A stretch of 64,000 bases of DNA from Tetragonia tetragonoides (taxonomy: Eukaryota > Streptophyta > Magnoliopsida > Caryophyllales > Aizoaceae), in assembly GCA_038025085.1 (NCBI GenBank), contig CM076141.1, forward strand, positions 26,226,501 to 26,290,500, given 5' to 3'. The first letter of the stretch is position 1; each line of letters starts with the position of its first letter. Of this stretch, positions 33,643-45,262 are shown in pieces. Made by a program: the position numbers and the translations under genes. The notes under the pieces are model-generated. The model made no database searches and was not told the origin of the DNA. It worked only from the letters and a program-made list of their open reading frames with translations.

Positions 33643-35422
33643 TTATTTGGATAGAGCATCTACGAATTGATTATCCTCTCGTGGGAGGTATGTGAAGGCT
33701 ACCTCTTCGAAGTTATCAAACACTTTGTCCAAAAATTCCTGGTAGAGTGCCAGACTCTCGCTGTGAACTTTCCACTTTCTGGAACTTGATTGATGATTAG
33801 TAGGGAATCCCCATAGACCTTGAGTACTCGGATACCCAGGCCTACCGCTGCTTGTAGACCGATGATACATGCTTCATATTCGGCTGCATTATTAGGGAGA
33901 GGGAAGTCCAACTTTACTGAGATGGGAGTATGAGCTTCGTCTAGAGATACTAGAAGCACTCCTGCGCCGTAACCCTTTGGTTGGATGCCCCGTCAAAATA
34001 CATTTTCCTGCAATTTTCCTCAATTAAGGCCACATCTTCGTCAGGAAAGTCGTATTGCTCGTATTCCTTGGCTGTGTGAGTGGGGTGCTCGGCCAAGTAT
34101 TCTGAAACTTCGTGTCCTTTGAAGGTCTTTGTGGGATCAAACTTAAGATCGAATTCAGACAACAACACGGTCCATCATGCGATTCTTCCACTTCAGACTG
34201 GCTTCTCGAAGATGTATTTGAGGGGATTCATCCTCGACCTTACTAGTACAGGGTGATTAAGCATGTAATGTCTGAGTTTCTTGGTGGCCCAAACTAGAGC
34301 TAAGCAGGTCTTGTCAAGGCTTGAATATCTGGTTTCATAGTCAATGATTTTCTTGCCTAAGTAATATATGGCTCATTCTTAATCTTCTACGGTCTGGGCT
34401 AGCATAGCCCCCATGGCTGTGTCAGTTACCGTCAAATAAAGGATCAGTGGCAGACCTTGCTTGGGAGGAGCAAGAATAGGGGGGTTGGCTAGATAGTCTT
34501 TGATCTTGTCGAACGCTTCTTGACACTGATCATCCCACTCGATTTTGATTCCCTTCTTCAACTTCTTAAATATGGGTTCACATGTTATTGATTTATGTAT
34601 TGAAGTCGACCGAAGAACCCTCTAATTTTCGTCTCATTCTTGGGTGGTGGCATTTCAACGATTGCTTTGATCTTGGATGGATCAATTTTGATTCCCCTTT
34701 GACTGACTACGTAACCCAACAGCTTGCCTGATATGACTCTGAATGCACACTTTTGAGGATTCAATCGGAAGTTGTACTTGCGTAATCTTTCAAAGAACTT
34801 GTGCAGCACCTGAATATGCCCGTCTCGGTGCCTTGATTTCATAATCATATCATCCACATAAACTTCGGCTTCTTCGTGCATCATATCATGTAGCAGAGTT
34901 GTGGCGGTCCTTTGGTAAGTTGCACCTGCATTTTTCAATCCAAAAGGCATGACTCTGTAGCAATAAGTTCCCCATGGAGTTATGAACGTTGTTCTGCTCA
35001 TATCTTCTTCAGCCATGCGAACCAAATTATACCCTGCGTAGCCGTCCATGAATGACAACAAGGCGTACTCAGCTGTGTTGTCTACCAAAAGATCAATGTG
35101 GGGTAAAGGAAAGTTGTCCTTTCGGGCTAGCTTTGTTAAGATCTCTGAAATCGACACACATTCTGACTCGACCATATTTCTTTGGCACTGAAACCACATT
35201 AGCGATCCATTCAGGATAATCTGATACCACAATAAACCCGGCGGCAAGCTGCTTCTGTACCTCTTCCTTTATCTTCAATGCCAATTCTGGTCGGAGACGC
35301 CGCAGTTTCTGCTTGACTGGTTTAGCATCAGGGTACAAAGGGATTTTATGCTCGGCTATGCTTCTTTCAATTCCCGGGATGTCCTTATAAAACCAAGAAA
35401 AGACATCTGTGTATTGCTTCAA
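33643..35422 (-). pseudogene. Tat reverse transcriptase, RNase H and archaeal-type RNase H (copy D)
   Basis: RT: YTDVFSWFYKDIPGI, YPDAKPVKQKLRRLRPELA, VRMCVDFRDLNKASPK, then after a frame change near 35120, YCYRVMPFGLKNAGATYQR and catalytic VYVDDMIMKS (near 34850). A connection/RNase H remnant (WDDQCQEAFDKIKDYL) is at 34561-34379. A second, archaeal-type RNase H follows: MYFDGASNQ (34000), NNAAEYEACIIGLQAA and VYGDSLLIINQV (33900-33790), giving D, E and D catalytic residues. At least four frame breaks (about 35120, 34585, 34379, 33960). Two RNase H domains are characteristic of the plant Tat lineage. Confidence 0.82.
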
Positions 35423-35539
35423 AAGTTCAACAAATTGCTCACGTTCCTGTGCAGTTAGGGATAATCCAATTCATACTTCACGAGGTTCGCTTTCATTGCT
35501 TAAATTAATTAATTCTGTTTCCTCCACAATGGAGGTCTT

Positions 35540-37519
35540 TTATTCATGATTGATTACTACTTTGAGAAGATCTTTTGGCAACGATTTTTCATCATTGGGT
35601 TTATCAATGGTTAAACAAGGTAACAAATAAGCAGAAGGGTTTTTCATTTTATTGATATTAGAATTGAAAATAGCAAGAAAGGGATCTGACTTTCCCTTCA
35701 CGTTGACACTAGACTTAGAAGAAACAAAGGGGACACTCCCCGCTCCTGACTCATACTTAGGACCTAAGCTAGACACTGACTCTGACTGGGACTCAGAATC
35801 AGATTCTTCCATCATTGGTCCTTCCCCGGTAGATATCGTGACCTTTCGTCCATTCGGGCCAGTCCAGCTTACTTCTTTGCGCCATCCCGTTGTGACATCT
35901 TCAGTAGTATATATTAGGTCCGCAGGATTGAAGTTGCGATCATTGAGAGACTACCTCCTCATCCATTTCAGGAGCTTCGGCCATTCTGTTTTCTCGACCA
36001 AATAAAAGACCCAGCAGCTGGTTACCTGGTGCTTTGGTCCAATCTTGACTCGCCGGTTCTGAGGAGTGGTGTGCCTCCTCGTCCAATTGATTGCTTTCTC
36101 GTAAGATTTCAAAACTCGGGTGTGTGACCTTGGCCTCTTCGTCATAGTACGGTTCAGGGAAGCCATAATATGGGCAATAATCTCCTTCTGCGATGAACTG
36201 GCCATTTAGAGTGTGACTATATGGCGGGATGACTTGTTTTCCTTTAAGGTTTTTCCTTTGTTTCAGGGCTTGATCATGGATTTCTTTGTCACTAGGTTGG
36301 TAACCAAGTCCAAAGGAATTGTTTTTGGCTTCTAAATTTGAAGGTGGCGAGCCCTTGTCCAATTTCTTCCTAATCCCATGCCGAGTATGTACCCTTGCTT
36401 CTTAAGAAAGCCATTAACATGAGCCTTTGAGTGCGGTATGAACGGTGCCTAATCCATTTCCAGTACGTTGACCACAGGTTCTGATTCATACTTATGTATG
36501 GTCATCTTGAATATATGGGACTTCGGAGGAGAGACAATTCCGGAATCAATGATGAACTGGATGTCACACTTCAGACGATAATATTGTTCAGTGAGGTGCC
36601 CAAAGCATCTGTGATACCTGCAGTAAAGGTAATGATCCTCCTTTTCTGTTAAAACCCCTTCCAGGAACCGGAGATCTCCACGGCGAATTAAAGCTGACAT
36701 AACATCATGAATAGGTACTGCAAGTGGCGTGAATTCACGGGTAGGAATGCTTGATCTTTTCTTGGATAACCAATGATGCGCGGGCCACATGGTCCCTTCA
36801 TCAATGAAGGCTTGGATCTTGTCTCTTAGGTTCCTGCAGTCATTGGTGTGATGTCCCCAAGCTCGGCAGTATTCGCAGTAGACACCTGGGTTTCCATTTT
36901 CCGGGACGAGTTCATAAGTGGGTCCTATTGGTTGCATGTAGCCATATAACCTCATTTGTTGAAAAATGTGTTCCTAAGGCCAGCGAGGTTGCTCTTAATT
37001 GAGAAGAACTTTGTCACCTTCTAGAGCCTTAATTATTTGTTCTAACCCAGCAACCGTCTTTTGTGACCTTTTGATCTCTGAGTGGTAGACAACTATGTAT
37101 TGAGTTAGGTGCCTAATATCATCTTGTGCTTCAACAATGGCCTGGGTTGGCTTGCCTACGCTTTTGTATTCAACAAGGCACGGGGTTTCATCAGGATCAA
37201 GGCCTACGTGGATCTTGGCCTCCCGGAATGATCGGTCTAGTTGTTCATCCAAATCAAGGGATTCGTCTTGAGTATCAAGTATCGACTCTCATGGAGTTTC
37301 GCGGACTGGATATGCAGTTTTCACAAAATGAGCTTTGATATTCTTAGCATTCTGGCTCATTTCCAACCCTGGCATGAGGAGAGACTCGTTCTGTGTATCT
37401 TCTACTGAGTAACGCTTGATGAACCCTGGCATGATCAGAACGAGTAGAATACCTCTTAGAATCAAAAAGACCACGAGACTCTCATCTAAAAAAAAGCTGA
37501 CCCACATATAGAAAAACAC
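35540..37519 (-). pseudogene. Tat gag and gag-pol junction remnants (copy D); protease not found
   Basis: Pieces in order: DEQLDRSFREAKIHVGLD and a coiled-coil-like HLTQYIVVYHSEIKRSQKTV (37252-36995); zinc-knuckle region CEYCRAWGHHTNDCRNLRDK with FLEGVLTEKEDHYLYCRYH (36955-36449); a G-patch-like GYILGMGLGRN near 36380; FGLGYQPSDKEIHDQALKQR (36300); and acidic filler (35815-35540) before RT. Most of gag's N-terminal core and a retropepsin D-S/T-G domain, expected between knuckle and G-patch, are missing. IDSGIV at 36540 belongs to the knuckle-associated helix, not to a protease. Confidence 0.7.
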
Positions 37520-38437
37520 ATTGTCCTAGAAAGAAGGTCATTAAGCCTACATGCCCGAATATTTCCCTAATATTAAAGGAAAATAAAGTCAATTGAACAA
37601 AAATAATAAAAATAGAAAAAGATGGACTATCGTATTTTTTTTTTATTTTTCTAGACTCAAAGAAAATGGAAAATGGGATAAAATAAAATTAAAAAAAATC
37701 GGCCTTTCTTTTTTTCGATTTTTTTGTTTTTCGGAATTTTTTCTGTTTTACCCTTTTTTTTGTTTTTTGATTTTTTTTTTTTACCGAATCTGAATTACAT
37801 CAAAAAATAATAATAATTGGGAGACTGACTTTTTTTTTTTTGCTAAAAGATCCAAGAAAATTGTTCATGACTTTTAGAATATATCATCGGGAAAATGATG
37901 AGTGTTCATTGAATTGAACTCTCGCACCATCTTCGGGCATTAGAACTAGCTAAAAATTAAAGAAAACGCTCCTAGCACGTAAGTACATGTTGGCACATAA
38001 TCACGGTATTCATGCATTCATGCAAGCATAATAACAACGCAGTTTACAGGCAAACATGTGATCAGACAGGCATTACAACGACACATGCACAAAAAGCAAG
38101 CGGATGCACAAATGTGGGTTAGAGGCTTTTGGCTCCTGTGAGGTTACCACGACAAATTACAATTTCCGTTCGGTGGATTGTCGACACATCAATTGTAATT
38201 CTTTTCATCAACAAGGATTGATGAGTCATGGGTGAGGAAGCGTCGATTTGCACGATAGGACAACTGTATATTCCTTTAGATGTACGGGTTGTCTACGAGT
38301 TGCGACACTAACTTCCTCGAGGGTCGATAAGGGTCAAAAGGTTGTGCGAAGGCACATGCAAATGATGCAAAAATATGGAACATGTTATTAAACAATTAAG
38401 CAAACTTGACTTTCGAGTCTCACCCTCTTAAATAAAT
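37520..38437 (-). other. Leader (5' UTR) of Tat copy D
   Basis: A/T-homopolymer-rich sequence between PBS and gag, no ORF of interest. The 38257-38455 part is duplicated at 39769-39970. Confidence 0.6.
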
Positions 38438-38455
38438 CCCCAGTGAAGTCGCCAC
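38438..38455 (-). other. Primer-binding site (copy D)
   Basis: On the minus strand the LTR end ...CCTTACA is followed by GTGGCGACTTCACTGGGG. The same site occurs at 42641-42658 (GTGACGACTTCACTGGGG) and, altered, at 39953-39970. I do not assign the tRNA. Confidence 0.7.
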
Positions 38456-39768
38456 TGTAAGGACCCGGGATTTTTGTTCAATCATTTTCTTACGAAGTGT
38501 ATTGGTTTCCACGGAGTGCGTCCTTATAGAAAATTTGTAAGTTGGGGGTTTAGATAAGTTCAAGGGACCATCGAGTTAGAAAAGCTTTTGAAAAGACTTG
38601 AATTGAATAAAAACCATGAAAGAGGTCACAAATCTGCTATTGGCGTTTTATCGAAGGGACAAACCGAAGGGACAAACCGAGGGGACAATCCAATGCGTGA
38701 AAAGTGAACTGATCATGTTTTTAGAAAGACTCCCGCTCATATAGAACATATGAGTACTCAAGAATAAAGGATTTGGGGGCGAAGGTACGAGGTGGGAAGG
38801 TGTTAGGCACCCAACTCGCCCGTTTATGACGGCCTCTACTAACTCAAGTTTGCTTAATAATTTAAAGACATGATTCCCACGCAAACCGGATTAAAAACCT
38901 AGATTTAGACTATTAATTGGTTCACCACAAGCATCACAACATTTATTTTTAACTCTTATTTAGACATGCATTCAGTTGAGAAGTTGAGCATTACAACGAT
39001 TAGACATGCTTGAAAAGACAATATTTAGTAAGCAATAAAAGACGTTATTCTAGCATGATATCTACATTATGACTACTAGAAAATAAACAATTAGGCAATT
39101 AATTTAATTTGAGCCCTCAGGAGTTTGTACCTGAACTGTAGGTTATATTTGACAAGAATAGTAAAACAAGATCTCAAGTTTGGAAGAAAGAGGGGGAAGC
39201 TCGGTGTCAATACTCCCGAGGATAGAGGTTGTCAACTGTAGACTGTGTGTTTTGAACTGAGGGTGAAGGGTTGTTTATATAGGCGTGTGGAAGTAGGGTT
39301 GGACGGCAAAAATTGAGCCGAAAAACGAGACGGCCTTGAAAAATGAGCCGGGCACGAAGCAGGGTCAGCGCCGGTAGCGGCCCTGGGACTTATTTCAGGG
39401 CCGCTGACGGCTCTCACCAGACAGCTGGATGTCGTCATAATGACGACATCTAGTCTATTTTTATTTTCAAGAGGAATTTTTGTATTACGAAAAATATGAA
39501 AAGACCATTTTACCCTTGGACGGTAAAAGACGGTTCTACCCCTAAATTGCAACTTGGCGACAAGGAGTCGGAAAAAGGCGTGAGACGTGTCGTTGGAAAG
39601 CTCTTGATCGGGACTTCTGAATGGAATGAAATGAAGGAGTGTTTGGAGGAAAAACCTGAGACCTTATCTTAACTATTAAAGCAAAAATAGCTGTTCAAGT
39701 TTATAAATTACTCCTTTCATCAACGGGCTTTTGCGGAGAAATCTAAAGACGCTTTTTTGGCGTATACA
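38456..39768 (-). repeat. Tat family 2 LTR, inner of two tandem 5' copies
   Basis: On its own strand it ends GGTCCTTACA and starts TGTATACGCC (canonical TGTAGACGCC changed by one base). TATATAAA box at 39274-39281; half-site cluster 39355-39415 upstream of it (GGTAGCGGCCCTGGG, AGGGCCGCTGACGGC). 1313 bases. Confidence 0.82.
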
Positions 39769-39970
39769 GATAGGACAACTGTATATTCCTTTAGATATAC
39801 GGGTTGTCTATGAGTTGCGACACAAACTTCCTCGAGGGTCGATAAGGGTCAAAAGGTTGTGCCAAGGCACATGCAAATGATGCAAAAATATGGAACATGT
39901 TATTAAACAATTAAGCAAACTTGACTTTCGAGTCTCACCCTCTTAAATAAATCCCAAGTTGAGTCGCCAC
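39769..39970 (-). repeat. Duplicated leader segment between two LTRs
   Basis: Matches 38257-38455 closely (both begin GATAGGACAACTGTATATTC). It carries a PBS copy altered at its distal part (GTGGCGACTCAACTTGGG on the minus strand). With the flanking LTRs it makes LTR-leader-LTR-leader. Confidence 0.82.
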
Positions 39971-41272
39971 TGTAAGGACCCGGGATTTTTGTCCAATCCA
40001 ATGTTATTGGTTTCCACGGAGTATGTCCTTATAGAAAATTTGTAAGTTGGGGGTTTAGATAAGTTCAAGGGACCATCGGGTTAGAAAAGCTTTTGTAAAG
40101 ACTTAAATTGAATACAAACCATGAAAGAGGTCACAAATCTGCTATCGACGTTTTATCGAAGGGACAAACCGAAGGGATAATCCGAAGGGACAACCCAATA
40201 ACGCGATAAGTGAACTGATCATGTTTTTGGAAAGATTCTCGCTCATATAGAACATATGAGTACCCAAGAATAAAGGGTTCGGGGGCGAAGGTACCAGGTG
40301 GGATGGTGTTAGGCACCCAACTCGCCCGTATTATGAAGGTCTCTACTAACTCAAGTTTGCTTAATAGTTTAAAGAGATAATTCCCATACAAAATCGGATT
40401 AACAACCTAGACTTAGACTATTAATTGGTTCACCACAAGCATCACAACATTTATTTTAACCCTTATTTAGACATGCATTCGTTTTGACAAGTTGGGCAGC
40501 ACAATGACTATACGGACAATATTTAAGAAGCGATAAAAACGTTATTCTAGAATGATATCTACATTATGACTACTAGAAAATAAACAATTAGGCAATTAAT
40601 TTAATTTGAGCCCTCAGGAGCTAGTACCTGAAATGTAGGCTATATTTGACAAGAATAGTAAAAGACAAGATCTCAAGAACAAACTTGGAAGAAAGAGGGA
40701 GAAGCTCTGAGTCAATACTACTGAGAATAGAGGTTGTCAACTGTAGACTGTGTGTGTTGAACTGAGGGAGGAGGGTTGTATTTATAGGCATGAAGGAGTA
40801 GGGTTGGACGGCTGAAAAGGAGCCGAAAATCGAATTGGACTTGAAAAATGAGTCGGGTCAGAAGCCACGTCAGCGCCACTAGCGGCCCTGGGTTTTATCA
40901 CAGGGCCGCTGACGGTTGTCAGCTGCCAGATGGATGTCGTCATTATGATGACATCAAGTCTATTTTTATTTTACAGAGGAATTTTAGTATTCCAAAAAAT
41001 ATGAAAAGATCGTTTTACCCTTGGGCGGTAAAAGACGGTTCTACCCCTGAATCACAACATGGCAACCGGGAGTCGGAAAGGGGCATGAGAGGTGTCGTTG
41101 GAAAGCTCTTGAATGGGGCTTTTGAATGGAGTTGGAATAAAGGAGTATTCGGAGGAAAACCTGAGACCTTATCTTAACTATTAAAGCAAAAATAGCGTTC
41201 AAGTTTATAAATTACTCCTTTCATCATCGGGCTTTTGCGGAGAAATCTGAAGGCGCCTTTTTGGCGTCTACA
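39971..41272 (-). repeat. Tat family 2 LTR, outer 5' copy
   Basis: Own strand: TGTAGACGCCAAAAA...GGTCCTTACA, 1302 bases. TATAAATA box (40779-40786). Cluster 40865-40925 with ACTAGCGGCCCTGG and AGGGCCGCTGACGG. Outside 41272 the sequence is the leader of another Tat element. Confidence 0.85.
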
Positions 41273-42640
41273 AGGCGGCATGTCATCTTCGGCCATTTTG
41301 ATCAACTTAGAACAAGGTGGTCGATATGGAGGGGGAGTAACAAATATTGCGTCAGACCTAGCTTTGCTCGGAGGGGGAGATTCCAATACGAGCTTCCTAA
41401 CTAGACGTTGATTACTATGATCGCGTTCCCAACTTTTCGGACCAATTGTTTTCTTCCCAATCCTGGACAGCGGATAAGACGTAGAAAAGGAACGACTAAC
41501 AAGTTCCACAAAAGAAAAGTTTTAAAACAAAGATGGGAAATTCCTATCTAGAATATTCTATCAACATAGTTACCCTTGGGGGCTAAGTAATAGGTTTAGG
41601 TCAAAAGGAGAGGGAGAGATATTATCTCGACTCAATATGGGACAAAGCAAAATATATTATACTCTTGACTAAAAGGAGAGGGGAGAGATATTATCTCGAC
41701 TCAATATGGGATAAAGCAAAAGATGTTATACTCTTGACTAAAAGGAGAAGGGAGAGATATTATCTCGACTCAATATGGGATAAAGCAAAAGATATTATAC
41801 TCTTGACTAAAAAGAGAGGGGAGAGATATTATCTCGACTCAATATGGGATAAAGCAAAAGATATTATACTCTTGACTAAAAGGAGAGGGGAGAGATATTA
41901 CCGAGATCTTTTGGCCTAGACTCACTACCTAAATAAAAGGAAAGAATAAAGCATACAAATCTTTCCTAAGGTAATGAGCATCATATAGAACATTCAGGGA
42001 TATTGTTTCCTAAAAACAAAGATTCTAGACTCAATCTTAAGACAAAATCTAGATTCAAAAAAGGAAAAGATCCTAATTGGGGTCTAACCTAATATTCTAT
42101 GACGACCAGAAAGACTACGCAAAGATTGCGTTCACATACGGGCAAACAGCACAACAACGCATATGACATGATTATGAAAATCTAGCATGGACATGGGACT
42201 GAGTTTCAACCTAAAACATTAATTCTAGTTCATGCAATGGGGTAGGCTTAAGGGTTTTGGTCAAAAGGTACTCATGATCAATAATGTACTACAATCCGCG
42301 GGATGCGCGACAATGTGAGGCATTCTAGTTATCCTACTCGTCGAATGGACGAATGCGTAGGAAGATACATGAGGTGGGGGGATCCATGTTTCTTGGCAAA
42401 GAAGAACCGAGTGGATTCTCACCAAGGCACTTCACCACACTCCATTGGCTAAAAACTAGCTTGAACTTGTAAAAAACAATTAGCTCGGAAGTCGCGCAAG
42501 CGCATGCACATGAATGCAATGAATGCAAATTAATAGATGAATGACAAGTCACAAAATAATAATAAGAACAGTCAAGGTAATGAACCAAACAAAAATAATG
42601 ATAATGAATCGATTTTCAAGTTTCACCCTCTTAATCATCT
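41273..42640 (-). other. Leader of another minus-strand Tat element (family 1, copy F)
   Basis: Sequence following the LTR and PBS at 42641-44182. No coding region supported. It includes a 69-base tandem repeat (41600-41905). It is cut at 41272 by the family-2 element. Confidence 0.55.
41600..41905. repeat. 69-base tandem repeat in a Tat leader, about 4.4 units
   Basis: Units contain GGAGAGATATTATCTCGACT and AATATGGGATAAAGCAAAAG, starting near 41601, 41669, 41738, 41807 and 41876. Because 69 is a multiple of three, the plus strand stays open across the array (repeat of RGERYYLDSIWDKAK), but this is antisense to the element and not taken as a gene. Confidence 0.85.
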
Positions 42641-42658
42641 CCCCAGTGAAGTCGTCAC
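42641..42658 (-). other. Primer-binding site (copy F)
   Basis: GTGACGACTTCACTGGGG on the minus strand directly after the LTR end GCCTACA; one base differs from the family-2 site GTGGCGACTTCACTGGGG. Confidence 0.7.
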
Positions 42659-43542
42659 TGTAGGCTACCGTATTTTTCTCCCCTTTTTCGCCCCCTTTTT
42701 CCTTCGGGTTTCCGAGCATCCTGCGAGAGCGCGATCGTTCCGGTTTTCGTGAACCCTTGAGTGTGAATGCACATTAAGATTTTCCTTTTGCACTAAGGAC
42801 ATGATTAAGATTGTCGGAAGTCGCCACCAAATTTAAGGTAATTTGGAAATCTTGGAATCAAGTCGATAGTCTAGAAAGACGTCAACACAATTCCTGTGCA
42901 CCCCAATCCCTATTGGGGAAATTGACTTCATAAATGAGTTCGGCGGCGTGAGTACGAGCTAGGAAGGTGTTAGGCACCCAACTCGCCCGTTTACAATAAC
43001 GGCCTTTACTAATCGATTCAATATAATTATTATTTATTAATGCTACGGTTCCAAACAAGATTCAATTTGTCCAAATTCCTAGTTTTAACTAATGGGTTGA
43101 ACAAACATTATTATTATGACCACTTTTAACAATTTAACAAATTACATGCTTTTATTGCTAAAAAACGATAAATATGCTAAAACCTGCAAGTTAGAAGACA
43201 AAACAATAGTTCATCCACAACCCACAAGCAAGGCATAATTCAATCATAAGAAGCAATAAATAACAAAATTAAAACAACATTCATTAATCGATTAATTAGG
43301 CTTAATACAAGGCCTTTTGCTCAAAAGGCGCCATGCATCTACATATCACATAAACCAAAATCGTTAGTAATAACAAGCAATATAAAAATTTATTGAAAAC
43401 CCTCAGGTTGGATTACTTAAATGCTCACAATGAACTTATTGGGCTATAATGCTTGAATTCATGCTCTTGATGAAGTGTGAAGGATTATTTTGTGGTGTTA
43501 GGGCTAACCTAAAGAAGGAGTAGGATCAGAATTTCTGGTTTA

Positions 43543-43579
<37 letters not shown>

Positions 43580-44182
43580 TGCCAACCAAAAGACCACCCT
43601 TTCAGAGAGAATGTCCAACCTCTCAAATTCCCAACCTCTTCAACTGAACCCTAAGGTTTGTTTATATAGAAGAGGGGGAGCTGCCAGGGTTTGGCACGAA
43701 AATCGAGATGGGCCTCGAATTTGCCGTTCACGAGAAAAGGTCCAGGCGGTCATACAGCTAGGCCAAACGATCAAGCCGCTTGTCCTAGCGGCCACCGCTT
43801 GAGCTCAAGCGTGGCCGCTCGGACCTGGAGCGGCATACCTGTATAGGCGCCTGACTGCTTTTCTAAGAGGGGGAGGCTTTTCCGAGGGGGTCCACGCGGG
43901 ATTGACTGAGCTCCCTTGTTTGACCAAGGGTTGACTCATGGGTTTGGGTTCCCTTTCGAGCCCTTAGGTTCAAAGAGGCCTATCTCTCAGCTTTGTACTC
44001 CATTTGAATTGAGTCCAACTGGTTTGGATCACCTATACAAAAGGCTTCCACTGGTTACTTCAAATGAACTGAGCTAATCATCAGAGCAGTTATTCTCGCA
44101 ACCCAAGTTCGAGCAAAATCCAATCCTTTCATCATCGGGTTTTTACGAGGACTTATTATAGACACAATTTTTGGTGTCTACA
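42659..44182 (-). repeat. Complete family-1 Tat LTR (copy F, 5' LTR)
   Basis: Own strand: TGTAGACACC...GCCTACA, 1524 bases, the only full-length family-1 LTR here. TATA (TATATAAA) at 43661-43668; half-site cluster 43735-43860; a (GA)n run at 43547-43577. No polypurine tract precedes its start at 44183, and a PBS follows, so it is a 5' LTR. Confidence 0.85.
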
Positions 44183-45262
44183 GTATGCAAGATTCTAAGA
44201 TGATGCAAAATGAAATGCAACCTAAAATGATTCTATATATCCTAGCATGAAGCTTCTAAAAATAAAATGCAATACAATTTTTTGATTTTTTTTTAAGTTA
44301 CAAAAAGATGAGAAAAGAATCTAGAATAATCCCTCAACATGGTAACTTCTCAAGGAGGCTCAAATTATTTTGGAAATTTTGCTAATGCAAGTAACGTATT
44401 TTAACCAAAATTATCTTTCGACTTTTTATAAAAAGAAAAAAAGCAAAAATACTCTTGACTCAAAAAAGAAAGAATATTACTCTTGACTTGCAAAATAAGT
44501 AAAGGGAAAAAGGATGAACCTAGACCCTAAACAAAATATGGGAAGCAAAAGATTACTTTTGACTTGCTATGGGAACAAGATTTTTAATGCTAAGACTTGG
44601 GGAAGGGGAAAGATACTCTTGACTTGCTATGGAAAGTATAAAGACGCTACTCTTGACTTCCCATAAGACTCTTGACTTTGATATGGAAAATATATTCTGT
44701 ACTCAAGAAAAGGAAAATATACTCTTGACTTCCTTAAGGAAAGAAATAAGACTCTTTTTTAATTTTGGGAAAGATCATTGGTCGAAATACATTGTTTGCT
44801 CGAAATTGATTTATTGGAAAATAAGTCTCCCTAATATGGTTCATGGATCCTCGGGAAGATTTATGGATCCTACTTCCTTAAAAGGAAGGATTCTAGACTC
44901 GGTCTTAAATTAGTTTACAAAGTTAGTAACATATATATAAATAGGAAACTTCCTATATTCTAGACCATTAAGATCCTAAATGGGACCTAATCTAGCAATC
45001 TAAGGAAACAAATCACATAACAAGGAAACAATCAATCAAAAAAAGGCAAGCAATCAATTAAGCACCTTCAATAGACCATGGGACTAAATGCAATGGTTGA
45101 CACAATCTATTGTTGGATATGGTAACCCACGACCGGATACGTTTCGTCATCTATGGGATGCATAGTAAAACTAGACGTACCATTTCACATATCTCAAATG
45201 GAATCATATAAATGTCATGGGGTGGAACACGACTTTGTGCAAGGCAATTCGGATCTGGTGGG
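44183..45262 (-). other. Leader-like sequence of a further Tat element
   Basis: Gene-free. It repeats TACTCTTGACT motifs and shares phrases with 41600-42430 in the same orientation, so it is probably the leader of another minus-strand Tat element split by copy F and copy C insertions. Boundaries of the parent element are not visible. Confidence 0.45.

Larger units (their letters stand above)
28850..41272 (-). mobile_element. Tat-lineage retrotransposon (family 2, copy D), 3'-truncated, with doubled 5' LTR
   Basis: Minus-strand element: 5' LTR 39971-41272, leader, second LTR copy 38456-39768, leader, gag remnants, pol (35422-32272), then two genes on the opposite strand (DUF7745-like 30624-31864, PMD 28863-30042). 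The PMD 5' part, 3' UTR and 3' LTR are lost at the junction near 28850. The pol has a conventional RNase H remnant plus an archaeal-type RNase H, the signature of the plant Tat lineage. Antisense ORFs between pol and the 3' LTR are also known from that lineage. Confidence 0.82.

Noticed and set aside
36530..36560. IDSGIV as a retropepsin active site in Tat copy D
   Set aside because: It follows the zinc-knuckle helix typical of this lineage and lacks the surrounding hydrophobic protease pattern.
41665..41919. Repeat protein encoded by the 69-base array
   Set aside because: Antisense to the element, no start context or homology, and openness follows from a period divisible by three.
42659..44182. 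Family-1 LTR F and family-1 LTR B as the two LTRs of one intact element
   Set aside because: They point in opposite directions, B follows a polypurine tract and F precedes a PBS, so they belong to different elements.
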